From NCBI GenBank assembly GCA_023376005.1, contig CM042179.1, forward strand, positions 19,308,419-19,372,418: 64,000 nt of DNA, written 5' to 3'. A program made the position numbers and the translations under genes. This document shows, piece by piece, positions 10,086 through 22,612 of this stretch (its first letter is position 1; the number at the start of each line of letters is the position of its first letter). The stretch is from Doryteuthis pealeii (Eukaryota > Mollusca > Cephalopoda > Myopsida > Loliginidae). Below the pieces are notes generated by a model. The model ran no database searches, had not been told where the DNA came from, and saw nothing but the letters and a program-made list of their open reading frames with translations.

Positions 10086-12355
10086 AGAACGTTGTGAGCG
10101 CATGTCTAAACTAAACACAACTACGAAAATAAAGACAGTATTAATTAACAGTTCGATTGTATTAATCTTTTATTCTCCCGCGGGTTATAAAACTTAGAAA
10201 CTTGTTTGTAATTGAGTTGATCAACTGGTTGAAGACCTTCTTATGAACTGTCTCGTTTTCTATACTCAAACAAAATGTCCTGACATTGAGCTTGTAAAGT
10301 TTTTTTGTTTTGTTTTTCATAATTCTTTCATAAAATTGGTAATTTTTTTTGCAATCGCGAATGTTGCAATTTATTTTGTAAACACAGATTTTAAGCAAAA
10401 AAAGGCGGACGTCTTGATTGAAATTGACCGAAAAATTTGTTTTAAATGTATTAAAAATAAATTACATGTATAATATTATTTTGCTTTTTTACTGATGCTC
10501 ATTATATGTTACTACTTTTCGACTTAGACAAAAATTTGACCGTAAATAATCAATTTAATTAAACCGTTTTTAAAATTCGTAGCAGCCGAATTTTTGGGTA
10601 TACCTAGGTTATATACGGTAAATTATCTTATATACTTTTGAGACTAATTACAGTATAAATAAAAAGACAAAAGACCGTAGGTGTGAATAGAGGGGAAAAA
10701 CATTTTTTAAGGGAGATATCCTGGTAGAAAATAAGTACAAAAAATCGGAAAATAAATTTAAAATAAAAACTAAAAAAATAATTTTTGGAGATCTTTTTTT
10801 ACTTTTTTCGATAATTACTTAATTAGCTATTAAAAGAAAAAATTATACATCAATATTTGTTCTATTTAAAAGGGAGGGGCCTGAATTTTCAATAGAGTTT
10901 TTCTACAAAAATTATTAGATAACGATAAAAGTAGTTATTAAATAAATATGTTTTTAGAACTAAAAATATGAAATTTGAAACTTAAAATTAGGCGTTTCAT
11001 ATTTTAAATGAATTTTATATATTAATTTACCATAGCAGAAATACCTAATTAAATCAGAAAGTTTTGAAATAAAATAACTAATGCATTATGAAATTCATTA
11101 TATTTCATTAAAATTGGACAATTCCCTGATTTTTGGTAATTTTTTTCAATCAGGGGGATTAAATTTATTTTGTAAAATACGTCTGTGAAGTCAAAATTGG
11201 CAGTACCTAATACTGATAAATTGCCATTAAGAAAATTAAAAGTGACTAGCAGGACCTGTGGATATATCACAGTATGATGATTTAGTTTGATATGTTTACT
11301 TAAGAGCTATTGAAAATAGTTCAATATGTAAAAAGTATAATAATCTTGATTTAACTCTCTCTCACTCTTTTTTTCTTTCTTTCATTCTTTTCATCATGTT
11401 CAATTGAAACATTAGCATTATCACTTCCATGCACTCTATCATTTCCCTACTCTTTTTCTTTTTCTTTTTTTTCTTTCTTTTTTATATTTTTTCTATGCAG
11501 CATGTCCTTTTTCTTCATTTCTTTCTTTATTATAAAAACAGAACGGTCTATTATTTAGCTGAGGTGATGACACTCATAAATAAGAATACGGTTATTAAGT
11601 AACACCAGATAATCAGGATTTGCATATCATTTTGGATGGTCTCACTAGAGTGTGTTAGAAGATGATAATAGTTGTACAATTACAAGTATTAATAAATAGG
11701 TGTCTGATGTTATTAGATAAAATTACAATGTAAAATCCAGTTTTATTTGGATATGAATAAATAAAAGCAATTTTAAACTTTTTATTTGATGATGTTGAAA
11801 TTAGCAGAAAATTCCGTGATTGTAAATTTTTGACAATTAGACAGCTGTTACATTATCTCATTGGGGATGATGGTGTATTCCATGGTTTTAGGATTGTTTA
11901 AAATCAGTTTTATTTTTAGGCCTTCTCTTTAAATGTGTATAATTATTTTGGTTAGAAATGAAAGGATGGAAAAAAATTCAACTTTGGCAAAATAGTGCTA
12001 AAAACCATATGGCGGGGGGTAACCGGATAAATGAATGACAAAAAATAGATAAATAAATGATCCAGTCAGCCAGCACACAGATAAAATTTAACCCAAATCT
12101 CCAGACAAATTGGTGACTTATCCCAAGGGGAGGGGGTATAGATTTATGTGGACAGTCTGGTTAAATTAGGTCAAAGAGTTTTTAAGTGCTGGTTAGAGTA
12201 AAAAAAAAAACAACAAAGTTTTAAAAATAATATATTTATGATCAGAAGAAAAGCAGGTCAGTGTCAATCATAATAAAGTTGTTAGAAATAAAATTGGCAA
12301 GAAAAGAAAAGGATAATTAATAAAATATAAATCTTGGGTTCATTACTTTTAGGAA

Positions 12356-12358
<3 letters not shown>
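10086..12358. other. AT-rich intergenic DNA, no gene seen
   Basis: Long A/T-rich stretch with a T/C-rich zone at about 11355-11530. Overlapping open frames on both strands at 10162-10473 have the composition of random AT-rich DNA and no recognisable motif. Confidence 0.5.

Positions 12359-12420
<62 letters not shown>
12359..12420. repeat. (CT)n microsatellite
   Basis: About 31 uninterrupted CT dinucleotides. Confidence 0.98.
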
Positions 12421-12424
<4 letters not shown>

Positions 12425-12770
12425 TTGTATTTGACTGACAATCAATAATAGTCTGGTTGATTTAGACTCAAAAAGAGGTGTACTGGGAAAAGAAGGTTAA
12501 GGCATATTTGGAGTGTGATTTTATGCTCTCTAAAAGAAAAGGAAAACTCCTGTTATAAACAAATTTATTATGTCCATTTTTCCGAGTACAACCTTCAGTC
12601 AAAGAATTAATTTTCAGTTCTTCAACAAACACATTGGATTTGAATAATGGTGTTAAGATTCACATCGTGAAGTTACAAAAGAAAGAAATATTCCAAATTC
12701 TCAAAGTTTTCCTATTTTCATTTGTGTTCAAATGTAAATGGTTCTTTTCACATTTCCTTATTGTGAACAT

Positions 12771-12950
12771 TTGAAAGAATTTCATTCAGTTTATTTTAAT
12801 GTTGTTGCTTTAGTGATTAAACAAAATTCTATTCTCTCCTCCAATTTGAAAGAATTTCATTCAGTTTATTTTAATGTTGTTGCTTTAGTGATTAAACAAA
12901 ATTCTATTCTCTCCTCCAATTTGAAAGAATTTCATGCAGTTGAGAATGTT
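12771..12950 (+). repeat. 75-bp tandem repeat, ~2.4 copies
   Basis: A 75-bp unit starting TTGAAAGAATTTCATTCAG occurs at 12771 and 12846, and partially at 12921. The unit length is a multiple of three, so an open frame is carried through; I regard this as incidental. Confidence 0.85.
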
Positions 12951-13043
12951 TTAATGTTGCTGCTTTGGTGATGATTTTTTGTCCTCTTCTTTCAATGAGT
13001 TTCATGAGTTTCTTGGGAAGTTTTGGTTGTCTTATAAATGATG

Positions 13044-13185
13044 CAGAGGAGCTGATGGTAGGTGTCGCGCTAAAAAACGATCTCCTTGGAATTGTGCTAG
13101 TGAAAAGGGACAGACTCCCTCACTGTCTGGCTGACACTGACTTTAGGCCACCCTGATGACTTTCCTACTACTACTACTACTACTA
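13044..13185 (+). repeat. SINE-like repeat, copy 3
   Basis: Contains GAGCTGATGGTAGGTG, AACGATCTCCTTGG, GACAGACTCCCTCACTG and TTTAGGCCACCCTGATGAC, ending in a (CTA)n tail. Same family as at 6.3 kb. The tail repeat differs between copies (TTAC versus CTA). Confidence 0.75.
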
Positions 13186-13199
13186 TGAATGATGCTGGG

Positions 13200-15720
13200 T
13201 TGTCTGAGTTGTTGGCTATGGAGACAATATTGTAGCACACATTCTTTCCGGAAAGATAATCCCTTGAGCTTTGTGAGTGTACTTCTTGGTACATGCAGCT
13301 TGGATGAACAAGCATATTGATTCTGTATTTCCACCTGTATATGTTGATCATGTTAGTGAAGGAGTTGATGAGAGCAGTAGATGTGGTTTCATTCAGAATA
13401 ATTTCCATGAAATGGTATAAAGCTGTTTGACTGAGAAGCTGGAACAGTCAGATGTAGATGAAATAAATTTTTTTTTTTATGAAAAAATATGAACGCATGA
13501 GTTGAGCAGTGATGACAACCAAATTCACAACACTCTCTAAGCTACAAGGAGTGCTTGAAACTTTGATGCATGGATTCAGGGACATCCAGAACAGTAAAGC
13601 TAAGGTTGGCTTATATTGAGTCCATTGAAACATTGAAGCTGTTTATCAATGGTGAGAAAACTGGAGACTGGAATTTGCATCTTGTGGCTGTAGGATAGAT
13701 ACAGAATTTATTTGCAGCACTGAGACATTCCAACTATTCTAGGAGTGCTAGATTTTACTTACAATGGATACTGGAACTGTTGGAAAAAAAAACCCCAAAA
13801 AATATCCTTGGCAGAGTCAGCAGTTCTCAGAGTATGGATTTCATTGTGTAATTCAATGATCAGCACTGGGTGGGCTTATCAACTGACCTCATTATAAACG
13901 ATGATGAAGTCTATAAAGAGCTGTGGTGGTCTGACAAGAGGTCGAAGGTTTACAAAGTCAGTAAGATTGATGTTGGTATACAGCATGCACACCCATGCTC
14001 AAGTGCATAATACCATGATCACATTGACGGATCTTGTCCATAGAATCAACGACCAGCATGTAGAGCTGACCTTTGAGGATATAATGGTATAAATTGTGTT
14101 GCTGTTGAGGAAATTGGTTCTATCCAGAAGAATCTTGACAATATGAATGTTTTTGCAATCATAATGAAAAGAAATTCACAATTACATACACTTGCTCAGC
14201 TGTAAAAATGTGTGAAAATTGATGGACAAAATGTTAACCTCAGTGTTCTGTTTTCAAATCTGGTCATTCTACTAGAAAGACAAGAAGACATGACTCCTTT
14301 TTTAGGCTTGAGTTCACTCTATGTCTAACTTCAATTTTCAAGAATTTTCAGATGAGAATGCTGTACTGAAATATCATCTGACTACTGACAAACATGAATC
14401 TCAGCCAACAGCTGCGATAAAGGTTGTTTTGCATGGATGTCCTTTATCGATTGAAGTGGTTGCCAAGAGTGATATACAAAGATGTAGTTGAATATTACCT
14501 GAGATATATAAATGCCAAGAGTGATATACAAAGATGTAGTTGAATATTACCTGAGATATATAAATGCCAAGAGTGATATACAAAGATGTAGTTGAATATT
14601 ACCTGAGATATATAAATGCCAAGAGTGATATACAAAGATGTAGTTGAATATTACCTGAGATATATAAATGAGATGATATACCCAAGAGTGATATACAAAG
14701 ATGTAGTTGAATATTACCTGAGATATATAAATGCCTGATATACAAAGATGTAGTTGAATATTACCTGAGATATATAAATGCCAAGAGTGATATACAAAGA
14801 TGTAGTTGAATATTACCTGAGATATATAAATGCCAAGAGTGTGAGATATATAAATGCCAAGAGTGAGATGTAGTTGAATATTACCTGAGATATATAAATG
14901 CCAAGTATGAAGCATGAATTTTTGATGGTTACTCTGCTGGATCTTTAATAAAAGACAACAAACATCTTGGAATTTTGCTAACATTAAAATTGAAAATGGC
15001 TTACAAGTTGTTATCAATTAAAAGCTTTTCATCTCAAAGAAAAAGTGTTTTGAGGGAAAACCATTTTAGGGAAAGTTGAAGAAGCTGATCAGCGATTGGG
15101 AAGTTGTATAGAAGACAAATTTAGATGTGTTACAAAACTTGCTGGTTATCCACACATGGGCTGGATGTCACATAACATCAATTGTATTTAAGCATGGAAA
15201 ATGTGAGGTAATCAAACGAGATCCTATCTTGTTGTACTACTTTATCTTTCTTTAAATTTCTTCTCATACCCAAGTTGTATTTGCAGATTTTTGTCAAGAT
15301 GCAGGAAAGTAAAGTGACATGTTGGATTCACTCAGGTACATCAAGTACATGGTGTACATGACAACATCAAATATTTTACAGACTGAATAACTTCCTCCTA
15401 CTGAACAAGCAGCCCTCTTCCATAGTCTGTGTGTGCATCAACAAGTAATGATTTGGATGAGGTTAGCTCCTTGCCAAATTTAATCATGTAACTGGGGTTG
15501 GAAAATGAAAAGCAGCAGCAGTTCAGTTCCTGTCATGACAGATCTTGATCCAGTTCCTGAAGAACTACTAATGTTTGCATGGTGCAAGAGTTCTACAGGA
15601 CTGCTCATGCCAGAAACCTGGGTTTGCAGGTATCACAAGCATACAGTAATTGTCAACGTATTGATTGCTGCAACATCAGTCAGGCTGCACAAGAATTAGA
15701 AGAGAAATACAAAGACAAAG
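13200..15720 (+). pseudogene. Decayed copy of a multicopy uncharacterised metazoan gene family
   Basis: Several colinear blocks on the plus strand read like a protein I know only as repeated, uncharacterised open frames in many invertebrate genomes. They are: KTGDWNLHLVAVG then, after a stop, FAALRHSNYSRSARFYLQW (about 13650-13770); KSCGGLTRGRR (about 13913-13950); ERQEDMTPF (about 14275-14305); VIYKDVVEYYLRYINAK (about 14465-14520); DGYSAGSLIKDNKHLG (about 14919-14970); HTWAGCHITS and FKHGKCEVIKRD (about 15150-15225); and TDLDPVPEELL (about 15540-15575). Many stops and frame changes separate them, so the copy is dead. A 52-bp satellite interrupts the middle. The family's function is unknown to me; its copy number elsewhere suggests a mobile element. 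No flanking terminal repeats were found. Confidence 0.75.
14461..14905 (+). repeat. 52-bp satellite amplified from pseudogene coding sequence
   Basis: A 52-bp unit starts at 14461, 14513, 14565 and 14617, followed by rearranged partial units up to about 14905, roughly eight in all. Each unit contains GATATACAAAGATGTAGTTG. In one frame it reads VIYKDVVEYYLRYINAK, which is the pseudogene's own coding block at this point. The left flank enters and the right flank leaves the pseudogene in colinear order, so the array is a local expansion of that block. Confidence 0.85.
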
Positions 15721-16220
15721 TTACTTTGTTTTGAGGACAGAAAATTGTCTGGGAATTACCTTTTTTTGGTTGAGATTTCACATTCCTCATTTTAGATCTT
15801 GTTTCCATACTCTCTCAATAAAAAAAAAATTCTTCAAAAAGAGGAGTTTCCAAATTTCAAAAGAGGATACCCTGGTCTCTCAAAAAAAAAATATAAGATT
15901 TAGCTTGGTAACTATTTTTCCCAGTCCACCTTTATATCTACGATAGCAATGAACTAAAATTACATTTGTGTCATTTGTCAATGTGATTAGCAAGATAACT
16001 TTCCCCGTTGAAAAAAAAATCATGAGCCTGCTTAATTTTCAGGAAAACAAGAAATTTGACAACCCATTCACAGAAAAAGCAAGTGGAAACATTTATGTTC
16101 TATAACACATTGCTGATTGAACTGGTTAACTACCAATAGAAAAACCTTATAATGTTAAGCCAAAGGATGAAACAAAAAGTTCATGTCATATGTTTTATTG
16201 GCACCGACAATATTATATGT
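15721..16220. other. Intergenic DNA with A runs
   Basis: A/T-rich with several A8-A9 runs. Nothing recognised. Confidence 0.5.
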
Positions 16221-16445
16221 GTAGTAAGTAAAGTCTGCAGAGTGGCCTATATATCAGCCAAACAGCAAGGGAGTCTATCCCCTTTTTGTTAGCACTAGAC
16301 CAGAAAGATTTTTTTTAATGAGAGTGAGCATCACACCTACCGTCAGCTCCCAGATGTTTTACTGCACAGGTCAGAGTATCTAAGCTGTGCTACTCATGCA
16401 TTGAGTTGGTGATGACCGATATCGAACCTGGAATCTTGCAATTCC
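16221..16445 (-). repeat. SINE-like repeat, copy 4 (fullest)
   Basis: On the minus strand it starts with a head containing GGTTCGATATC (fit to a pol III B box). GATGAC, GAGTAGCACAG, GAGCTGACGGTAGGTGTGA, GGGGATAGACTCCC and GGCCACTCTGCAGACTTTAC then follow in order. This copy links the tRNA-like head to the shared body seen at 6.3 and 13.0 kb. Confidence 0.75.
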
Positions 16446-16773
16446 TAGTGTAGTTAACTAAATTCCAGTATTTTCCCAATTTACTTGGTTTGTGTACAAA
16501 TGATACTGTTTAGTACATAGTAAGATTTACACAGGCTAAATGCAGATACATGAGTCCACTAGATTACAAATTTTTAGTTCATATAGTTAACTTACATCAG
16601 CTAAATTTCTGAGATAGCTGGTTAAATTCTGTAAACTGGATGTTTATGGGAATTAATACTATAAAGCATTAACTCTCACATATGGGGAATTCCAATATAC
16701 TGGTAAATAACTTAATTCTTTTATATATTGGGTAAATACATCCTAATTTTGAGTATATTGGGAAAATATTTCA
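16446..16773. other. Intergenic DNA, nothing recognised
   Basis: AT-rich sequence between the SINE-like copy and the large minisatellite; no feature seen. Confidence 0.5.
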
Positions 16774-18266
16774 AGAGTGGTGGAAAGGGTGGTGGAAAGG
16801 GTCATGGTAGGGTGGTGGAAAGAATGGTTGAAAGGGTGGTGGAAAGAGACCTGGAAAGGTGGTGGAAAGGGTGATGGAAAGGGTAGTAGAAAGGGTCTTG
16901 GAAAGAGTGGTGGAAAGGGTGTGGAAAGTGTGGAAAGAGTGGTGGAAAGGGTGGTGGAAAGTGGTGGAAAGAATGGTTGAAAGGTTGGTGGAAAGTGGTG
17001 GAAAGAATGGTTGAAAAGGTGGTGGAAAGAGTCCTGGAAAGGTGGTGGAAAGGGTAGTGAAAAGGGTCTTGGAAAGGGTTTGGAAAGAGTGGTGGAAAGG
17101 GTGGTGGAAAGTGGTGGAAAGAGTGGTGGAAAGGGTGGTGGAAAGGGTCTTGGAAGGGTGATGGAAAGAGTTGTGGAAAGGGTGATGGAAGGGTGGTGGA
17201 AAGAGTCCTGGAAAGGTGGTGGAAAGGGTGATGGAAAGGGTCTTGGAAAGGGTCTTGGAAGAGTGGTGGAAAGGGTGGTGGAAAGTGGTGGAAAGGGTGG
17301 TGGAAAGGGTCTTGGAAGGGTGATGGAAAGAGTTGTGGAAAGGGTGATGGAAGGGTGGTGGAAAGAGTGGTGGAAAGAGTCCTGGAAAGGGTAGTGGAAA
17401 GGGTGGTGGAAAGGGTGGTGGAAAGGGGTGGTGGAAAGAGTCCTGGAAAGGTGGTGGAAAGGGTAGTGGAAAGTGTAGTGGAAAGGGTGATGGAAGAGTG
17501 GTGGAAAGAGTTGTGGAAAGGGGTGGAAGGGTGTGGAAAGGGTGGTGGAAAGAGTTCTGGAAAGGTGGTGGAAAGGGTGATGGAAAGGGTAGTGGAAAGG
17601 TGTTGGAAAGGGTGATGGAAGGGTGGTAGAAAGGGTGGTGGAAAGAGTCCTGGAAAGGTGGTGGAAAGGGTGATGGAAAAGGTAGTGGAAAGGGTGGTGG
17701 AAAGAGTTCTGGAAAGGTGGTGGAAAGGGTGATGGAAAGGGTAGTGGAAGGGTTGTGGAAAGGGTGGTGGAAAGAGTTCTGGAAAGGTGGTGGAAAGGGT
17801 GATGGAAAGGGTAGTGGAAAGGGTGTTGGAAAGGGTGATGGAAGGGTGGTAGAAAGGGTGGTGGAAAGAGTTCTGGAAAGGTGGTGGAAAGGGTGATGGA
17901 AAGGGTGGTGGAAAGGGTCTTGGAAGGGTGATGGAAAGAGTGGTTGAAAGAGTTCTGGAAAGGTGGTGGAAAGAGTCCTGGAAAGGTGGTGGAAGGTGAT
18001 GGAAAGGGTAGTGGAAAGGGTGATGGAAAGAGTGGTGGAAATAGTGGTGGAAAGGGTGATGGAAAGGGTAGTGGAAAGAGTGGTGGAAAGGATGATGGAA
18101 AGGGTAGTGGAAGGGTGGTGGAAAGGGTAGTAGAAGGGTGGTGGAAAGGATAGTGGCAAGGGTGATGGAAAGGGTAGTGGAAAGAGTGGTTGAAAGAGTG
18201 GTTGAAAGGATCATGGAAGGGTGGTGGAAAGGTAGTGGAAAGGTGGGGGGAAAGGGTGGTGGAAAG
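16774..18266 (+). repeat. 1.5-kb GGTGGAAAG minisatellite
   Basis: About 1.5 kb is built almost entirely of short units of the type GGTGGAAAG / GGTGGAAAGGGT with variants GTCCTGGAAAG, GTCTTGGAAAG, GATGGAAAG and GTAGTGGAAAG. Higher-order blocks of roughly 45-110 bp recur (for example around 17100 and 17260, and around 17560 and 17800). The plus strand has almost no C. Because the units lack stop codons, several frames stay open for up to 499 codons on the minus strand, encoding only FHHPF/FPPPF-type repeats. I do not regard these as genes. Confidence 0.95.
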
Positions 18267-20090
18267 TAATTTAAAGTTATTGAAGTGTTAATAGGTTGCA
18301 AAATTTGATGTTTTTCGGGGAATTTATCTTTTGAATCTGGATAACAAAAAAGTTCTTCAAAGTTGAATTTGTAGAATTATTGTCTTTTAGTTGTTTGAAT
18401 CTTGTAGATTTTTTCTTTTTTTTTAGTTGAAGTCTTGAGTGAAGTGAGTGCTGGTTATTTCATATTTCTTTGAGCGAGATAAACCCTAATTTCCTCATAA
18501 AGATGATGTCAATCAATATCTGGGCCTTGAGGTAGCATTGCTACGATGTCCTCTTTCAACCACTGTCCTGATATACACTTAAGTTTTCTTAATTTGTCTC
18601 GGCAGATTCACAACCATTTTTCTTTCATAGGCAGAGGGAAACTTGAGATCCTATCCTTCGCAGAGCTGTCTTTTACATGCTGCTACCAAAGGTCTGAGCA
18701 AGAAACTGTTGTATCAGTCAAAATCTTCCCCTCTCCCAAAGGGTCGTGACATCAGCAGCCCCAGCAACTTTGCCTTGCTCCTCTCCAAAAAATCAGGATG
18801 TCAGTAGCCCTAGCCTGGCCTACATGAGGGATTGGTAGTGATGACGTCATAAAAATCTAGCAGTGATTGACCATCAGTCAGTGTAAGCCCTTAGGGTCAA
18901 AGTCTGGGACGAAGAATTTCAACTGTGATGTCACAGATTTAACAGAAGATTCTTTTATGTTAGACCCAGATATCTGGAATTACACCCACATTTGGAATAT
19001 ATATGAAAATGTTAATATATTCTTGTATACTTCACCATTATTATAAGTGAAGACACACAATCCATCAGATGAAGTGAAATAACATCATCTCCATATAGTA
19101 AGGTTTTCTAAATTCCTTTATAAAGTCTTTATTAAATAATGAGTACTGCCATGTGAGTACTGCCACATAGCAGTACTGCAGTTTTCTCATCTCTATTTTT
19201 ATCAAACATTTTTAATGTTTTAATGATGTTTTATGTCCATTTAATTTGTTGTAAGTGGTGCAATCAAAATCTTCTGAGACTTGAAAAGTTTTATTTGTAC
19301 TTTATTGAGATTTGGCCACTATTTGGGATAGTTTACCTCCTTTGATGTTTTTGCCTTAGTGCAGTGTTTCAGTCATACTTGCAATGCTTCTTCCTTTCTG
19401 AAAGTCCTATTCTTTAAGCATGACAAGCATCATATGCAATCTCAGTGCAACCTTTTAGTTTGAAATTTATCCTGAAAAAGACAGTCATATCTAATAAATA
19501 GGATGATTCTGGTTGCGCTATTATAGCAGAAAAACTCATATTTTCAAAGTATGACACTCTAGTTTACTAGTTTGAAAAAAGGCTATGTTGTCATGTTAGT
19601 GCACTCAATTCCCATCATGCCACCTAATTACCGGAAAATTCTAATTGAAAACAAACATATACTGCACAAAGAAAAAAAACAAAAAACTTCAAATACTCGA
19701 AGCCCAATACATAAAAAAAAACCCACCTTAAACAAGATCAACTTTGAAACATGTCAACATGTCCTCAAATGCCTATAATTTCCCGCCAACTCTCCTCCCA
19801 CCATTCCCCATAACATTCTTATAAACTTTTCAGTCCCTCCTCCTACTTATTCCTACTACTACTGTTTGTTCAAAAAGAAACAATGGAAACATCTCACCAG
19901 TTCCACACCTGATGATGGCACTAAGTAGTGCAGAAAGTAATGTTAAAACCTTTGGTGGATTCATACACCAGTTCCACCCTGATATTAAAAAGATGGCTAG
20001 ACAATTAGAAAGGATTGAAAAAACTTGTCAGACAAGAATTGTCCATTGAGTTCAACAAAACATGTTTAAAAGAAAAAATGCCGCCAAAAT
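18267..20090. other. Intergenic DNA, no gene recognised
   Basis: Mixed-composition sequence; about 18490-18960 is less AT-rich than the neighbourhood and looks like an old repeat fragment, but I cannot name it. A palindromic TGACGTCA occurs at about 18842. The short open frame at 18546-18749 has no recognisable motif. Confidence 0.45.
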
Positions 20091-20092
20091 AT

Positions 20093-20097
<5 letters not shown>

Positions 20098-20134
<37 letters not shown>

Positions 20135-20187
20135 TCTAATAATGCATCATAATTCTAATATATATATATATATTATAGACAATTTAT

Positions 20188-20241
<54 letters not shown>
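20098..20241. repeat. (TA)n microsatellite, interrupted
   Basis: Two long TA tracts and a middle segment containing AATAATGCATCATAATT. Confidence 0.95.
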
Positions 20242-20244
<3 letters not shown>

Positions 20245-20599
20245 ATGGTTGGCATAGATAACTTAACTCGATAGGGAATTCTGACAATAAGAATACAAGA
20301 TACCCCAGCCTTGTCCATGCATAGGTAATAATAAAAAAATAAAGTGTCTAGGTTTGGCTTGTTTATTCCATTCAAAAGGTTCAAATGGGTATTATAAGGT
20401 CTAGCAAGAGAACACATGAAAAAACATGATAATGGTAAGTGAAAGAAACAAGGAAATAAGTCGGTTGAAATTTATCAATAGTTTTAATTGCCAAACAATA
20501 TGGGAAGAAAATATATTAGAAATTTTTTTCCTACTTGAAGAAAATGGAGCAAATGACACTAGTCGGATGCGACTTCACTCTTACTGCCATGATGGATAT

Positions 20600-20830
20600 G
20601 GACTAGACTGACCGTTCATGACTTGGGGTGCTCTTCTCACTGGGTCAAAGAGGTGCAGACTACACAAGGATCCTGTGGGCTGTCTTGAACAAATCCTGGA
20701 AGCAGCACTCCATAAAAAGCAGCTGTATGGCTACTTACCTCCTATCACAAAAACCATGCAAATAAGATGGACAAGACATGCTGGACACTACTGGAGAAAT
20801 AAGAATGAACTCATAACTACAATAAGAAAA
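20600..20830 (+). pseudogene. LINE ORF2 C-terminal remnant
   Basis: Two overlapping frames read ILWAVLNKSWKQH (about 20665-20710) and, shifted, QLYGYLPPITKTMQIRW followed by TRHAGHYWRNKNELIT (about 20720-20818). These are the conserved C-terminal phrases of a non-LTR retrotransposon ORF2 found in many invertebrate genomes (typically NKSW+QHxTKxxLYGxLPPIxxxIxxRRxRHAGHCWRSKDELI). At least one frameshift separates them, and the reverse transcriptase is not present. A dead, 5'-truncated LINE. Confidence 0.7.
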
Positions 20831-20879
20831 ATAAAGGATAAGTATCATTTTAAAATTCTGTATAATAAAAATTATCTAA

Positions 20880-21916
20880 AAATTCCATTTTCTTTTTTGG
20901 GGAGGGGGAGATTAAGGTAGGTTTGTGTTTTGTTTTTTGTTTTTGTTTTTTCATAAACCAGATACTTTGGCCATGCTTTGGTAAATGGTGAAAATGACTT
21001 ACTAATTATAAATTAAAATAAAATATGCTCATAATATATAAATATAATGTAATGTTCATAAATCTCTATGTAATATAATTCATGTTTGTTGTTTTGTGTG
21101 TTATAATCTTAAAAAACGTATGACAGCTAAGATTTTTCTTTCAAAAAACTTTGTTTTAATAAAAGACCAATAAAATGAGTTAAATTCATTTTTTTTATCA
21201 AAACACATGAAAATTTAAAAAATTTAGGTTTGGATTCCTTGTAAATTTACAATCAAAATACAATCTGAATAAAAATAAAACTTCAATTTGTTAACATATA
21301 TAAATATATCATATAACTTGCAATGAACATGAACAAATAAGAACAATTTAAGTGAAGATATTTTCTCTTCTAGAAATTACTTTGGTGTGACAATGTACAT
21401 AGGAAGTTAAAAGATCTGATAATATTAATTAGATGATATTGGTATATGTATCTGTAGGAACCAAATATAATAGAACTTATTATTTCATATCAGCTTTTGA
21501 AGTTTTTGTCTATTGAATTGTTTCTGCTGTGACTACTGATGGCATCAATGAAAAGATGTTAACCTTGAGATTACTTTTATCTCTCTTTGTCTTTCAATTG
21601 GCATCACTGTGTGATGACAACTTTTGTCCAGATTACTGTTCCTTTTTATTGCTGGAGGTTGACTTGTTTCTGAAATAAAGAAAGAACTGATGAATTGCAA
21701 TTGGTTTTTTAATCAATTTAGTTATCACATGACCTATTTTAGTAGCAATTACATAAGTATTTAAATTTAATGGTTGGGTGCCAGATTCAAATATTGCAGC
21801 CATCTTTGTGATTTGTTAATTATGAATTTGTAACTTTGTGGATTCTTTTATCTAATTTCTTTTTGCAAATGACCCTTTGATTTATTGATTTAAAAGGTAG
21901 AATTCTTCAAAAAAAG
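20880..21916. other. AT-rich intergenic DNA
   Basis: No gene or clear repeat recognised; two A/T-run rich zones. Confidence 0.5.
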
Positions 21917-22611
<695 letters not shown>

Positions 22612-22612
22612 C

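Noticed and set aside
10162..10473. Overlapping 76-78-codon open frames on both strands
   Set aside because: Mutually antisense, AT-driven composition, no motifs or splice context.
16771..18301. Open frames of 462 and 499 codons on the minus strand
   Set aside because: They are translations of a stop-free minisatellite (FHHPF/FPPPF repeats); the opposite strand and other frames are open as well, so length is no evidence for a gene.
18842..18849. Palindromic TGACGTCA (CRE-like site)
   Set aside because: An eight-base match far from any gene is expected by chance in 64 kb.
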